A stretch of 64,000 nt of DNA from contig JARFXM010000002.1 of assembly GCA_029532625.1 (NCBI GenBank), positions 310,001 through 374,000 of the forward strand, given 5' to 3'. Of this stretch, positions 22,028 through 32,861 are shown piece by piece. Position 1 is the stretch's first letter. The number at the start of each line of letters is the position of its first letter. The stretch comes from Lomentospora prolificans. Lineage: Eukaryota > Ascomycota > Sordariomycetes > Microascales > Microascaceae. A program made the position numbers and the translations under genes. Under the pieces are notes generated by a model. That model did no database searches, was not told where the DNA came from, and worked only from the letters and a program-made list of their open reading frames with translations.

Positions 22028-23813
22028 GGCGGCAAGGGCTAGTTCGCGGGTGTGTTTTTGTGAGGCCCTGGTGGCATGCCTAGTGAGTTTGGACTGAAAA
22101 GTTTAGCCCGATGTAGGAAAGTCGGCATTGTCCAGGAGTCGGGCGAGGGTTGGAGAAGGGGGGCAGCACCGGGAAGGTCAGCCTAATGTAGATTTTATAT
22201 ACGAGGAGCCCTTCGTCATAAAAGAAAAAAAGAAGAGAACGGAAAGTAAAGCTTAATTGGGTCGCTGTGGATAACCCCCTGGAATTCCCCGGCCTAGCCA
22301 GTCATGGCTTTGCAATCCACAGCCAGCGGAGAATGAAGGGGCCAGCTCCAACGTATCAAAATACGAATGCACAGGATCATTAGCTATGACTGTGCTACCC
22401 ACACGGCCACACGACGAGCAAGAAATGGGGGAAACGAGGTCCCTCGTGCGCCAAAGAAGGAGCTTCCCCTTGGAAACCCGGTGCCAAGGCCGGCGTTCGT
22501 TTGGGAGGCTACTCCGTAATGTCTCTAAATTGCTGCAGCCCTACGGACACAGCCCACTATCGGAGGAGGAGGAGGAGGAGGGAAGAGGAGAATAAAACGT
22601 GGATGCAGTCCGTCTGAAATTAGTATCATTAGACTAATACCACCAAAAGCCTGGCCGCAGCGTCGGCCGAGTGCACCGTTCCGGCATACGGGGTAGCAGT
22701 AGCGTTGCGCTCAGGGGAACCCGAGCCTGAGGTTAGATGTTCGCCAGGTTTCTAGCAGGTGTTCTGGAAAGATTCCATCCCGTCAGGCTTCCCTGGTCGA
22801 GGCCGTGCGAATGCTGCGGCTAAGAATGCATCAATTGAGTCTCGAAGTGTTTGTTTGGGCGGTAGATCAGGCAAAAGATTAGCATCCTTGCCGCCAGTGT
22901 CAGAGCGTGGCCAGCAAGGTGAGGGAGGGCCAGGCCGCAAGACACTTAGATACCACAGAATACGACGCTGAGCAGTACCCACTACGGTACTGTGTTTCTG
23001 GTTTCTTGCATCGCCTGGCTGCAAGTGTTGCCTCGTTCCATGTTCCATCTTCACTTTCCCTGTTCAGCTTTTGGCCAATGAGTTGTGCATAACCATATAC
23101 TCGCAGGTTACCTCGGGTGAATGGAGAAGGAGGAAAAAAAAAAAAGGCAACAATGGGATAGGCGGCGTACGGGACAGGACGGAGAGCCTAGAGACCAGAT
23201 CAATGTTGAAACGTCGTCTCGGATTTGTGCTATGTGCGATGCCGGGCCAGATAACGTAGGGAAGGAGCTCCGTGGAGGGAGCGCTGTTCGAGAGAGAAAG
23301 CCACCCAGTGTTTCTCAGCAGTCACAAGCTCGGCTTGTCCAAGAAACCCACAAGGATAGCAGCGCCTGATAGTTTCACCTGTACAGCTGTGTGGTCCTTA
23401 ATTATCCGGTGAGCCAATTTTAAAATGGTGCACAAGAGCATTGGCTGCTTGTGCAACAATTGAAACACTTCTTTGGCCTTCTTCGAAATGAGCTCTCACA
23501 CAGGAAGCTGGAGGGACGAGGCCAGCTCAAATTCGACCCAGGACCCCAAGTTCTTCCCGAGCCCCCCCCCCCCCATAAACCACAAGCCACAAGCCACAAG
23601 TTGTCATTGGGACTTGAAATGTGGCTGGAGCTGTCCCGGCCAATGCGCTCCTTCCCCCCGTCCAAGGGTCTCGGAATGTTCCAAATGCGACACTCAAGAC
23701 GGGGACAATTCATGCGGCTCCCAAATCTCTCCTCACCCGGCATCTCCTCTCTTCTTATCGACACTTCTGGAAACTCCAAACCTCACAACCAGAGAGATGC
23801 ATCCGAAGCCATC
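22028..23813. other. Divergent promoter region, ankyrin and FHIP genes
   Basis: About 1.8 kb separate the two start codons. No gene was accepted here. A 13-base C run (23562-23574) lies about 240 bases upstream of the FHIP start, probably in its leader or promoter, followed by a short repeated CCACAAG word. A GA-rich stretch lies near 22562-22590. Confidence 0.5.
22193..22201 (-). promoter_or_regulatory. TATA box for the ankyrin gene
   Basis: TATATAAAA on the minus strand, about 170 bases upstream of the ankyrin ATG at 22027. The match is good and the position suits a leader of roughly 130-140 bases. Confidence 0.45.
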
Positions 23814-26800
23814 ATGGATTTTGTAAGTAAATCTACCTAAATTATCCCCCCTTCAGGACCTCGGTTATCGCCCTTGCTGTATCGCGTGCAGGCAAGGGAA
23901 AACTAGTTGGACTCCCTTTGGGCCGTGCTGCATCCCCTTGAAGATTGCTGCAAGGCTGACAGCTTGTGGAACACCAGTGGTCGCGCCTCCTAAGCCATAC
24001 CTCCCTATCGTCGAGCACCTCGCGGAAGGATGCCGCTAGAGACCCCGCCAAACGTCTCCATCGCTTCGAGAGAGAATATGGCCAGCTCTTGGTACGTCTA
24101 TTAACCCTGTGCTCTGCCTCGTCTTGCCCTCCTCTTGCTAATGCCTCGGCCCAATCTCTAGCAAATATGGCGCAACTCGTCGAACCTATCCCGCGATTTC
24201 GAAGCCGCCGAGAAGCTCGAGATCCGCCTGCACGAGCTAACCACCATCCTCAGCGACGAGAGTAGACGCCCGCTCCCCCATCCCTGCATCCAGTTCGCCT
24301 CCATCAAGCAGATATACGTTCCCATCGCCAAGGTAGCCACGACTTCCTACAATGAGTGGATCATCAAGGAGGCCGTGCACTTCTTCGCTACTCTTATTGA
24401 GAGCGAGGAGGAGGCTTTCGTCGAGAATCAGAACTTCTCATCGAGCCTGACGAATCTCCTCGTGCGCATCACGGGCCAGAATAGCGTCAGGTTAGGCCGA
24501 GATACCGAGGCCAAGGTCGTTGAGTTGGCGTTTAACATCACAACAAAGATGCGGTTGCAGCCGCACATACTTGACGTGTGGTTCAAGACGCAGCAGATGC
24601 CGAGCCAGCAGCACCTCGACGACCGTGAGCGGTTTGCCGGGAAGACGCAGAAGCAGGACTTTCCCCTCTTCTACATACTGATGGACTACATCCAGCACGA
24701 AGGACGGGTTGGCGACTTTGCTAGGACCGGATTGCTCTACATTATCGAGTGCGCGTCCACTTCGGTAGCTCTCGAGCAGTGGATTGTGGAGAGTGACTTG
24801 TCGACGCTAATGGCTACCGGCCTCGGTGCCCTGTACAGCCAACTTAGCAGGAAGCTCGTTATCGATCACCTCCCCCACGAACTACCGCCCATTCTCGCCT
24901 TGTCAGACTACCAGCACCCTACATCAAACTACGAGGTTGTTGCTTCGTGCTCTCCCGAATTCCAAGCACACCTTGATACCTTTTTGTCCCATTTGCTCTT
25001 CTGGCAGGATGTTTTGAACCATTGCCGATCCATCGAGGTCAAATCCACTCTGCTAGAGCACTTCCAAGTTATTTTCCTTCAACAGCTCTTGTATGTTACC
25101 CTCCCGGAGTTATACTTCAGTGATTCGAGCTAACTTTGCCCCACACAGATACCCCTCGCTTCTCGAGTCCTCCGATATCGACGGTGGCTCGTCTGTAGCA
25201 GTAATCACCTACCTCCGCCGAATCCTCGAGTCCCTCGACCATCCCGACATGATCAACCTGATCCTGCACTACCTCCTCGCTCTCCCTGACGCCGACGGCT
25301 CGCAGGCCCCGCCCAGAGAAAGCACATCCGTCAGCGACGCACGCAAACGCAAGTCGATGGACCTTGCGACCATGCTAGCCGAGAAGTCCGACCTATCCAC
25401 CGTCACGCCCCTCCTCTTCAACCTCGTAGATCTCACCCTCGCCTGCCTGCGCTCTCACAGCCAGCAAACCATTCACGTCACACTCCAACTCATTTCTGCT
25501 ATTCTCAAGCGCCACCATCGCTATGCCGTCCTTACCCTCCTCCGAACCGAGAGCCTTCATGTAGAATCGAGCTGTAGGACGATTGGCGCGCATGAGCAAG
25601 AAGTCGAATACTTGATGACTCTAGCAGAATCCATTGGTGGCCAGGATAATTTCGACGAGGTGTACGACAATGTGCTTAAAGACGCCATGACTAGGCTTGA
25701 AAGCCACCCTTGCTCGCTAAAGCTCGTCGCGCCCAAGATTTCCACGAATAACCATGACTTGCCTGCCATCCCGGATAGCCTCCCCGGTGCGCCCCCCGAC
25801 GTTAGTGGTCATACGCTGCAGCCAGACGATCCTCTTCTCACCACTCTATTGGATATACTGGAGACCTTTTTCGTTAATCCCGTCGATACCAACCTGTCCG
25901 TGACAGAAACTTTGACGGATTTGGCCATTTGCGGCTATATGGGGGTCGAGGGATGGCTCGCTCGCCATCCAAAATACTACAATTACGACGATGAGGAGGA
26001 GGCCGAGGAGCCAGTAGTTGCTGCGGGGGCAGATGCGGACTCTCCGGAGTATGAGGTTGCACAGCGAATTATTTCTCAGCGTCAGTGCCGAAAGAGGCCG
26101 AGATGGGAAGCGTCAGCGTTACCGCGTCTGCTCGTCGTCTTGAAGCGCTTGTCCGACCAGGTGACCGGATACCGGGAATCGATTCCTCGCTTCGACGACC
26201 TCCTCCAACAGCGCCGAGAGGCTTTCCAGACAGCAGATTCCGCACCCATACTACCGACTCCCCAGCAAAGGAGAGGCGATAGCCAGGGTCCCGGCTCATA
26301 CAACACCCCCGATCGGGTGAGCATGGACGATCCGCGAAGTGATTCACCTGCTAGGCCGTCTGCGCTAGAGGGCTTCGCCCAAAGACTCCTTTCGGAGCTC
26401 GGTACTCCATCAAGATCGGGAAGCCCTCGAGGCAGGAAAGAGCCGAGAGCGACACCTTCGCAGGGCCCGTCGGGTCTATCGGGCGGCTACGGCCTCGGCA
26501 CACCGACAATGACGCCAACGAAAGGCGCGCCCCCCCTACCGCCCAAGGAGTTCCCCATAAACTACGATAGTCCTTCGCGCAGCGGGGCCGTGGCCAGGAG
26601 CTATTCGCCCAACAGCAACAACGGACGTGAGGATTATGTGAATCGAGACCCGACTGTGGCGAGCCAGATGGCGGCGTTTGCGGCGATCGACCAGAGCATT
26701 CTAGCTCGGCGGGTGGGGCTGCCCGGCAGGGTACCTGCGGTTCCCTTTGACCTTGGCAAAGCTACTACCGACCCCAGCGCGGAAGCTGCGGCTCCGGCTC

Positions 26801-27021
26801 CGGCTCCGGCTGAGGAGGGCGGCGAAGGAGCGGCGCCGCCGTCTACCAGCGAGGACAGCAGCGGCGACGAGGTGTCAGAGGCTTTCACGCCACTGGAGGA
26901 CTCGACGGTGTCCGTATCACATGTTCTTACGAATGCGCTTATATTGCAGTCGTTTTTGATGGAACTTGCCGGGATAGTGCAGGTGCGTGCCGGGTTGTTT
27001 AACGAGGTGCGCTTCGTGTAA
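23814..27021 (+). CDS. FHIP family protein (Fts-Hook-interacting, RAI16-like)
   Basis: Four exons are inferred: 23814-23822, 23978-24091, 24162-25090 and 25149-27021, giving 974 residues. The first coding exon is only 9 nt (Met-Asp-Phe) with a GTAAGT donor. Splicing gives MDF-WSRLLSHT, which restores the usual N-terminus of this family. The large N-terminal RAI16-like block (about residues 35-330) shows family motifs such as FPLFYILMDYIQHEGRVG and RTGLLYIIECAST. A Pro/Ser-rich disordered region follows at about 600-780 and a short conserved tail ends the protein (NALILQSFLMELAGIVQVRA). In Aspergillus and animals FHIP links the Hook-FTS complex to early endosomes so that dynein-dynactin can carry them along microtubules. 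Introns 1-3 are 155, 70 and 58 nt with CTGAC, CTAAT and CTAAC-type branch sites. The gene is complete, with no damage seen. Confidence 0.85.
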
Positions 27022-28849
27022 GAGGGGAAGCGAGGTGGGCGGAGCAGATATGCACAGTTTATAGGCATTACGCAGGCATTTGGGCAGTAAACTCCAGCTT
27101 GAGATGGATGAGCGCGCACAGTTTTTGTTTACGCTTGGGAGGTACCCTGGGAGCAATGAAAGCGCAAAAGAAGCATGGTTCTGGCGTCGGGAGCTCGACC
27201 TTTTCTTTTTAATTTTTTTTTTTTCTTTTTGTTTCTTTTGTTGCTTCGGGTAGTTGTCCCTAGTGGCTAATCGAGCGAGGCACGCACGATTACGTATTAT
27301 GTTTTTAATTCGGGCACCCTTTCGAGTTGCGGTAGTGGCGCTTCTTCTTTCGCTTATACAAACCCCTTCGTTAAATTACTCTCGCATGATTCCGGGTTCT
27401 CTATTGTCGTGGCGGTGGCAGGCTGCTTCTCTCTTGCGCCCAGGAAGGGGTGACATCCTCAGCTAAATGCCCCGGTTCTCCTCTGCGGTGAGACCGTTTC
27501 GGCGCGACGACGCAGGCACCCCCGAGCCTTTGCTTCTGATGGTGCGAAGGCATCAGGGTTTCGTTATGTAATAGCCTGCCCGCAGGTCTTCGTCTTGCCG
27601 ACTTCAATGTTGGGCATCCTAGGGATGTGACTGAGCTGTATTTCATCTACTCGTAGATATCTCACCGGGGAGTGCTGGGCGCTAGGGTGAGACCCCAGAT
27701 AAAGGGAGCCAGTTGAGCGCGCAATTGGCACAATCTTTCTTATTACCAGACACTCCTTCCACTTATACAGAACAGTCCTCTAAATCACACTAAGAGATAG
27801 TCAAGCTTTTGATTAATATGCCACAGCCAGGCTGCGTAGGACGGCATCCAACGTTATACCGTCTTACCGTACCAAAAGCGATCTGGAGGAAGATGGAGAG
27901 GATACAGGAAGGAGAAAAAAAGAGAAGTAAGTTGAGATATTGATCAATGAGAGAAAATGACTCGATGTTCAGCTCCCATCTCGGGTTTCGCCTTGATCCC
28001 CGGAGGGCATCATCACGGAGCTCGGCAGGGTCTGAAGAATGGAGCAGCTCAGTAATAGCCAGCAGTGAAGCCAACAATTGATGTGCCAGCCAGTAAACTT
28101 TCTTTTTGTAATAGCCAGCGCACGATCCAACAAAAAGAGGGTAACCCCCTTCTCCTTCAGGGAAAAGTGAGAGCAGATCAGTCGTTCGACCCCAAAGTTT
28201 CAACCAAAGTGCCGATCTCTTGACGCATCGGGAAAATGATGGGGCGTGTACCGTGGCTCTTTTGGAGGGGGGGCCAAGGTTCCATTCGTTGGCCAGCATC
28301 TGAATACGAGGTCGCTGTTAATATAGCCTACCCAGAGGAAAAAAAACTGAACCAGGTCTTTCGGATCGACAGGTGGAAATCTCATGACAACATTGATACA
28401 CGCGGGCCCGACGGGAGCGGGAAGCCCCAAGACGACGGCGTGGGCGAACGGTGGAGGGAGAGGCACACCCAGCGACTAGAGGAGAAAAGTCCCGCGCGTA
28501 AGAGGGCCATCTACGGGAATTTTAATCAACCGCTCTGACGTCAAAAATTGCTTTCTTGCCGGCGTGCGGATGCGGCTATACGAGGCACGCCTGAGAAGGA
28601 CGTGGTTGGTGTCTCGTATGAGGTGAGTGATACACCGTAGTGGACGAGCTCGTGATGGTTCTTGGGGACGAGGGAAAGGGATCCATCCATTCAGGATTAG
28701 TTTATATAAAGGAGGATTGTCGCCGTATTTCTTTCGTCCCCTATTCATTTATAATAATACCATCTGTCATCTCTTCAGCATCGTGATCCCTGACATCTAA
28801 TACAGAAATCGTAATAAAGAATACCTTGCTCCTCAAACCAACCACTACG
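27022..28849. other. Intergenic region upstream of secreted-protein gene
   Basis: It contains the FHIP 3' flank, a T-rich tract near 27200-27240, and the promoter of the gene at 28850. A 169-codon minus-strand open frame at 27790-28299 has no convincing start, no codon bias and no family resemblance, and was rejected. Confidence 0.5.
28703..28710 (+). promoter_or_regulatory. TATA box for secreted-protein gene
   Basis: TATATAAA lies about 145 bases upstream of the ATG at 28850, leaving a leader of about 110 bases. This is a clean match and fits an abundantly expressed secreted protein. Confidence 0.5.
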
Positions 28850-29685
28850 ATGCGCTCATCCGTCCTCGCGGGCTTCGTCGGCTTCATCGGCCTCACGGCG
28901 GCCCAAGACATCTCCGACTGCGGCGGTGCACCCTACGATCCAGCGCAGGCAAGTATTCCCGACGGTCACCTCGCCAAGCCGCAATAACCAGCGAGAGCCG
29001 AAACCCCCCCCCCCAAAAAAAAAGAAAAAACTAACAACACACGGCGGTCCAGTACGTCTGCCACAACGGCAACTTCCTCTGCCCCATCATCGCGGGCGAA
29101 CCCCTCAGCTACTGCAACGGCGCCTGCTACAGCACCTTCATGTACACCTGCTCGGGCGGCGCGCTAGCCCAGCTCCCGCGTCTCGAGGGCGCCTTCACAC
29201 TCACGGTATCCAACCCCAAGATCGAGGCCGACGGGTGGCCCGTCACGGCGTGCAGCCAACACCTCTGGATCGGCGGCGAGACGTGCTCGTACTGCCCGGC
29301 CGACACGGTCGGAGAGGAGAACTGTCCGCCGGGCAACGTGACGGCCCTGTATGCGCCCAGCGGGCTCGCCACCATGGTCCCGGGCGGGCAACAGTACTAC
29401 CTCGACCCGTACTGGTTCGTGGGGTACACGCAGGCCCACTCGGCGAGCATCCCTAGCGGGAGCACGGTGGGCGGGTTCGCGGCGTTTGAGAATGGTGGGT
29501 TCGTCAACTTGAATGAGGGCGCGCTGGGGTGGGTTGCGTGTTATCCAACTGCTTCTGGGGGCGGGGATGGTAGGTGGACGCTCTCGGCGAGGAACGAGAC
29601 GAATGCCAATGTTGGCCAGGGGTGCTTTGCGGTGAATTTGAAGGTTACGCCTGCGGAGGCTCCGGCGGCGTGGCAGTACACTTAG
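28850..29685 (+). CDS. Secreted CBM52/IgE-binding-like protein
   Basis: The two exons are 28850-28948 and 29053-29685, giving 243 residues. A signal peptide is clear (residues 1-18, MRSSVLAGFVGFIGLTAA). Residues ~22-60 carry a cysteine pattern like the CBM52 (Carb_bind) module of fungal beta-1,3-glucanases: YDPAQ-YVCHNGNFLCP...CNGACYSTFMYTC. The rest resembles fungal secreted proteins annotated as IgE-binding proteins, with TLTVSNP, WIGGETCSYCP, VPGGQQYYLDP and GYTQAHSASIPSG. There are no catalytic residues of a known glycosidase, so a wall- or glucan-binding role is the best guess. N-glycosylation sites are present (NVT, NET). The 104-nt intron has a GC donor (CAG|GCAAGT), a TCCAG acceptor and an 11-base C run followed by an A run. 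Splicing between Gln33 and Tyr34 falls inside the conserved YDPxxY motif, so the boundary is well supported. Confidence 0.8.
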
Positions 29686-31823
29686 ATCCACCGCTGGCCT
29701 GGCTGGCGACCGACTGGCATGTACAATGATGGGGTTCGGGCATTTTGTGCGACGAGAAGAATATTATACGCAAAATAGAATACGGCCAAAAGGTCGGGAT
29801 GGGCGTCAAATGTTCATGAAATCAAAAAAATGACTTTCTACTGTTGTGTGTCTCTAGGCGTCTCCACATTCGCTCGTCGGTCGTATCTATGTTCGTCCGA
29901 TCTAGACTAACACGACAGGAGGCCAGCCAGCCATGAAACCTGAGCCACCGAAGCACACACACACACACACACACAATGATTGCTGACGGGAGAGAGAGCC
30001 CGACTAGCCAGCAACTGTGGTCTAATCGACCCCTTGCTGGCACTTTCAGCTGGTCCTGGCAAAAAGAATGGTTACACCGTGGAATGACCTGGCTGGCAGG
30101 TCTCCCTCGCAGTCGTGACCCTTTTCGACGATGGACGGGCGCAAAGCCAGCAGAGAGAGACAAGAGAAACAAAAAGGAGACAAGGTTATATGGGGTAGGA
30201 AAGCAGCATTTCGTGCGGAGAAACACGGTCGACGAGACGGACAAATGCAACCTCTCCAACACTGGAAAACAAACGGGAGAAGAATAGCCAGCAAAAGCCA
30301 GGTGCCTGGCGGGGGCTTTCCCGTCATTGGTGGTTGGGCGACTTGAAGACAAGCATCATACACAGCGGCGGCCACACGGCTGAGTTCCGTCACTGGCGTC
30401 GCCAGCCATCGCCTGGCTCACCCTTTCCTCCTGCCCCTGCATATTCTATCTAATATCTAATAATCTCTTCGCTGGCCACCACACCATCATGTCGAATAGT
30501 AATCCATTCTCATTCACACCTCGAGTCGGCCCAGTCAACCCATGCGGAGTGCATCCGCCGATCAGCAGGCAGGGAGGGCAGGGCTGTGACTGAGCTTACT
30601 TTTTTTTTTTTTTATCTTACACACCTCTGACCGGAGAGCATTCTTCGCGTCTTTTGCTTCCCGGCCTTTCTCTTGCAGCAGAACTAGGACACGAACAAGA
30701 CTCGTGGAGAGAAAAGGAAAGTAAATAATAGTCAAAACAACACTCAGCTCGGGAGGAGAACTGACAATCATGGCTCGAAAAAGGAGAAAAAAGAAAAACC
30801 AAAAAGAGAGCGGAATAAGACAGCGGCTTGCTTCTTTCCGCCTGGCTGGCCTGGTGCTAAAAATAGCTGGCCTCTGCTCCTGTCCTAGCTATCAAATCTA
30901 CTGGTAGATTGCATCCGCAGCCGAGTCCAAACCTCCGCTCCAGGATGCCACCCTTCTTCCAGGGAGAAACAGAAAAAAGAAAAAGAAAATAAAAAAGAAA
31001 CCGTGTCTAAACAAGCCATCTATCCTTAACCATGCATGGTTCCCCGGTAATATGAGCGGTGACCTGCTCTTAATTACTTCTGGCTGGTACCTCTTGGCAC
31101 AGGCCAACCGTGAGATGCCGCGATGAAGATTCATTCATTCCAACTTCGCCTCCGTCCAATTCTTTCCCAGTCAGCTCACCCTGTCCATCCAAGCCCAGCG
31201 ATTGGTGGCAATGCGCCGCCGCGCCCTTTCTCACCTTGTCCCTTGGCCCCCTCCCTCTTCGCCCCACGGCCCTTTCTGTTCCTGATCGATGCCTCCCTCG
31301 GAGCGTTTCACTGGCACGGGAGCTAAAGCCATGAACAGCTGACGTGAGTTTCTGAGTCCAAGGGGACGAATGGAGAGGCTCTTTAGCTGCGCTTGTTTTG
31401 TGATTCATGCCTAAGGGCTGTGTTTGGCCCTGACATCGTCTGCGTCTAGCGTTGGGGGAGGGGAGCTGACTTGGAGGCCGACGTCGGGTTGGGGAAACGA
31501 GTGAAGCGTGTGTATGCTTTTTTTTGATTTTCTTTTCTTCCGAATTTGGGGTTTGCTATTTGGGGTTCACTGAGGGGGCCAGCATTGTCTTGATATATTG
31601 GGTTCGGAGCCAGGAAGAAGGGAAGGATAAATTGAACCAATATCCCGTGTCCCCGGTCTCGACTACATCCTCTTCAACCAGCTAGAATCGCCAGCTACCA
31701 AGCCTTTGCCAACTCTCAATCTCTCTCTAATACTCTGCTCTCCTTCGTACATACTTTCCCAACCCAAATCAAAGTCCTCCCCAACCGAAAAGAACAGAAA
31801 AGAAGAGGAAAACTCGTCAAAAC
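29686..31823. other. Intergenic, rich in GCCAGC words
   Basis: No gene was accepted. The stretch holds a (CA)11 microsatellite at 29954-29975, a dense set of GCCAGC/GCTGGC words between 29690 and 30900, and a T run at 30599-30613. The right end is the promoter of the small secreted protein; its last 100 bases are C/A-rich and pyrimidine-poor toward the ATG, as in a leader. Confidence 0.5.
29954..29975. repeat. CA dinucleotide microsatellite
   Basis: Eleven CA units in the 3' flank of the secreted CBM52-like gene. A simple repeat with no sign of function. Confidence 0.9.
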
Positions 31824-32267
31824 ATGAAGTTCCTCGTCCTCCTCCCCTTCATCGCCCTGGCTACCGCCATCCCCAGGACCTGCTCCCCCTCACGCAACAA
31901 CTGCCCCGAAGGCTACACCTGCAACGTCTCCCACTGCACCACCACCTACCTCCCCACCAAGCACTGCAAGGGCTTTTGCGAGCCCGAGGAGCCCGAGGAA
32001 CCCCCCAAGGAAATCGAATACCCCTCGTGCGGCGGCTTCCGCATCAAGCCGCTCGAGTGCGAGAATCCCGACGCCGTCTGCATGGACGATCCCAGGGTCG
32101 ACGGCTGTGGCATGGCGTGTGATGGGCCGGGCATCTGCGTTGTCCCCGAGTTCTGTGGCGGGATTGCTGGGTTTTCGTGCCCGGAAGGGAAGAAGTGTTT
32201 TGATGATCCGAGAGATGACTGTGACCCTCTGAATGGTGGTGCCGACTGTGGCGGTATTTGCATCTAA
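31824..32267 (+). CDS. Small secreted 18-cysteine protein
   Basis: A 147-residue single-exon protein. The signal peptide is residues 1-16 (MKFLVLLPFIALATAI). The mature part holds 18 cysteines that fall into three sets of six: C20-C52, C69-C105 and C111-C146. Set three has spacing 7-5-7-8-3 (CGGIAGFSCPEGKKC...DDC...ADCGGIC). Set one ends with the same x3 pair and has a similar CPEGYTC core. Set two shares CGG and a CMDDPR core. A Glu/Pro linker (EPEEPEEPPKE) separates sets one and two. It looks like a triplicated disulfide-knot domain. Small cysteine-rich secreted proteins of this type include effectors, protease-inhibitor-like folds and surface proteins; no specific activity can be assigned. 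The ATG context (TCAAAACATG) is good and no intron is needed. Confidence 0.85.
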   Translation: MKFLVLLPFIALATAIPRTCSPSRNNCPEGYTCNVSHCTTTYLPTKHCKGFCEPEEPEEPPKEIEYPSCGGFRIKPLECENPDAVCMDDPRVDGCGMACDGPGICVVPEFCGGIAGFSCPEGKKCFDDPRDDCDPLNGGADCGGICI

Positions 32268-32861
32268 GGAGGGGTGTGTAAGGGAAGGGATGGATATGTG
32301 GAAGGCATCGTGCGTAGGCACTGGGCTTTACAGTTATGGGTCTCGTTCAGTCGTCATGGCAATTCTCGTAAATACTTTTTACTTTGCCTCTACTTCGCTC
32401 TACCAAGATTCGATATTGACGTTTTACAATGCTGGATGCGCTATTTAGGTAGCTGGTCTTATATCATTGTCGTCCACACTCTCGCGTTTCCCCTCGTCTG
32501 GTCCCGTCTTCGAGTAGGATGCCATTTCACCACATCCATTCACGATGAAACACAGAAAGAAAGGAAAAGAACACAGAGACGAAATGAGACATTGGTGGAC
32601 ATATAAGCCACACATACCCACCCCTTGGATTTCACCCCAACCTACCTACCCACACAAGAGTCCAAAAAGAATAGAAATTCACACCCCCCATCCAACAAAG
32701 CCTCCAAACCACTCCAAAATCATCTTCTCCAAAAAGAAATCTCGAGAAGCAAAGTCCAAAAGGAACCAAGTAGAATAGTGTAACCAGCCCCACCAATCCT
32801 ACCCACCTTTCCTCTCCCATCCGCGCCGTATTCACCGCATCTACGCTCTTTCTACGAAAGC
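32268..32861. other. Convergent 3' flanks
   Basis: The space between the stop codons of the small secreted protein (+) and the Ser/Thr-rich protein (-). No gene was seen. The right half is A/C-rich on the plus strand. Confidence 0.5.
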
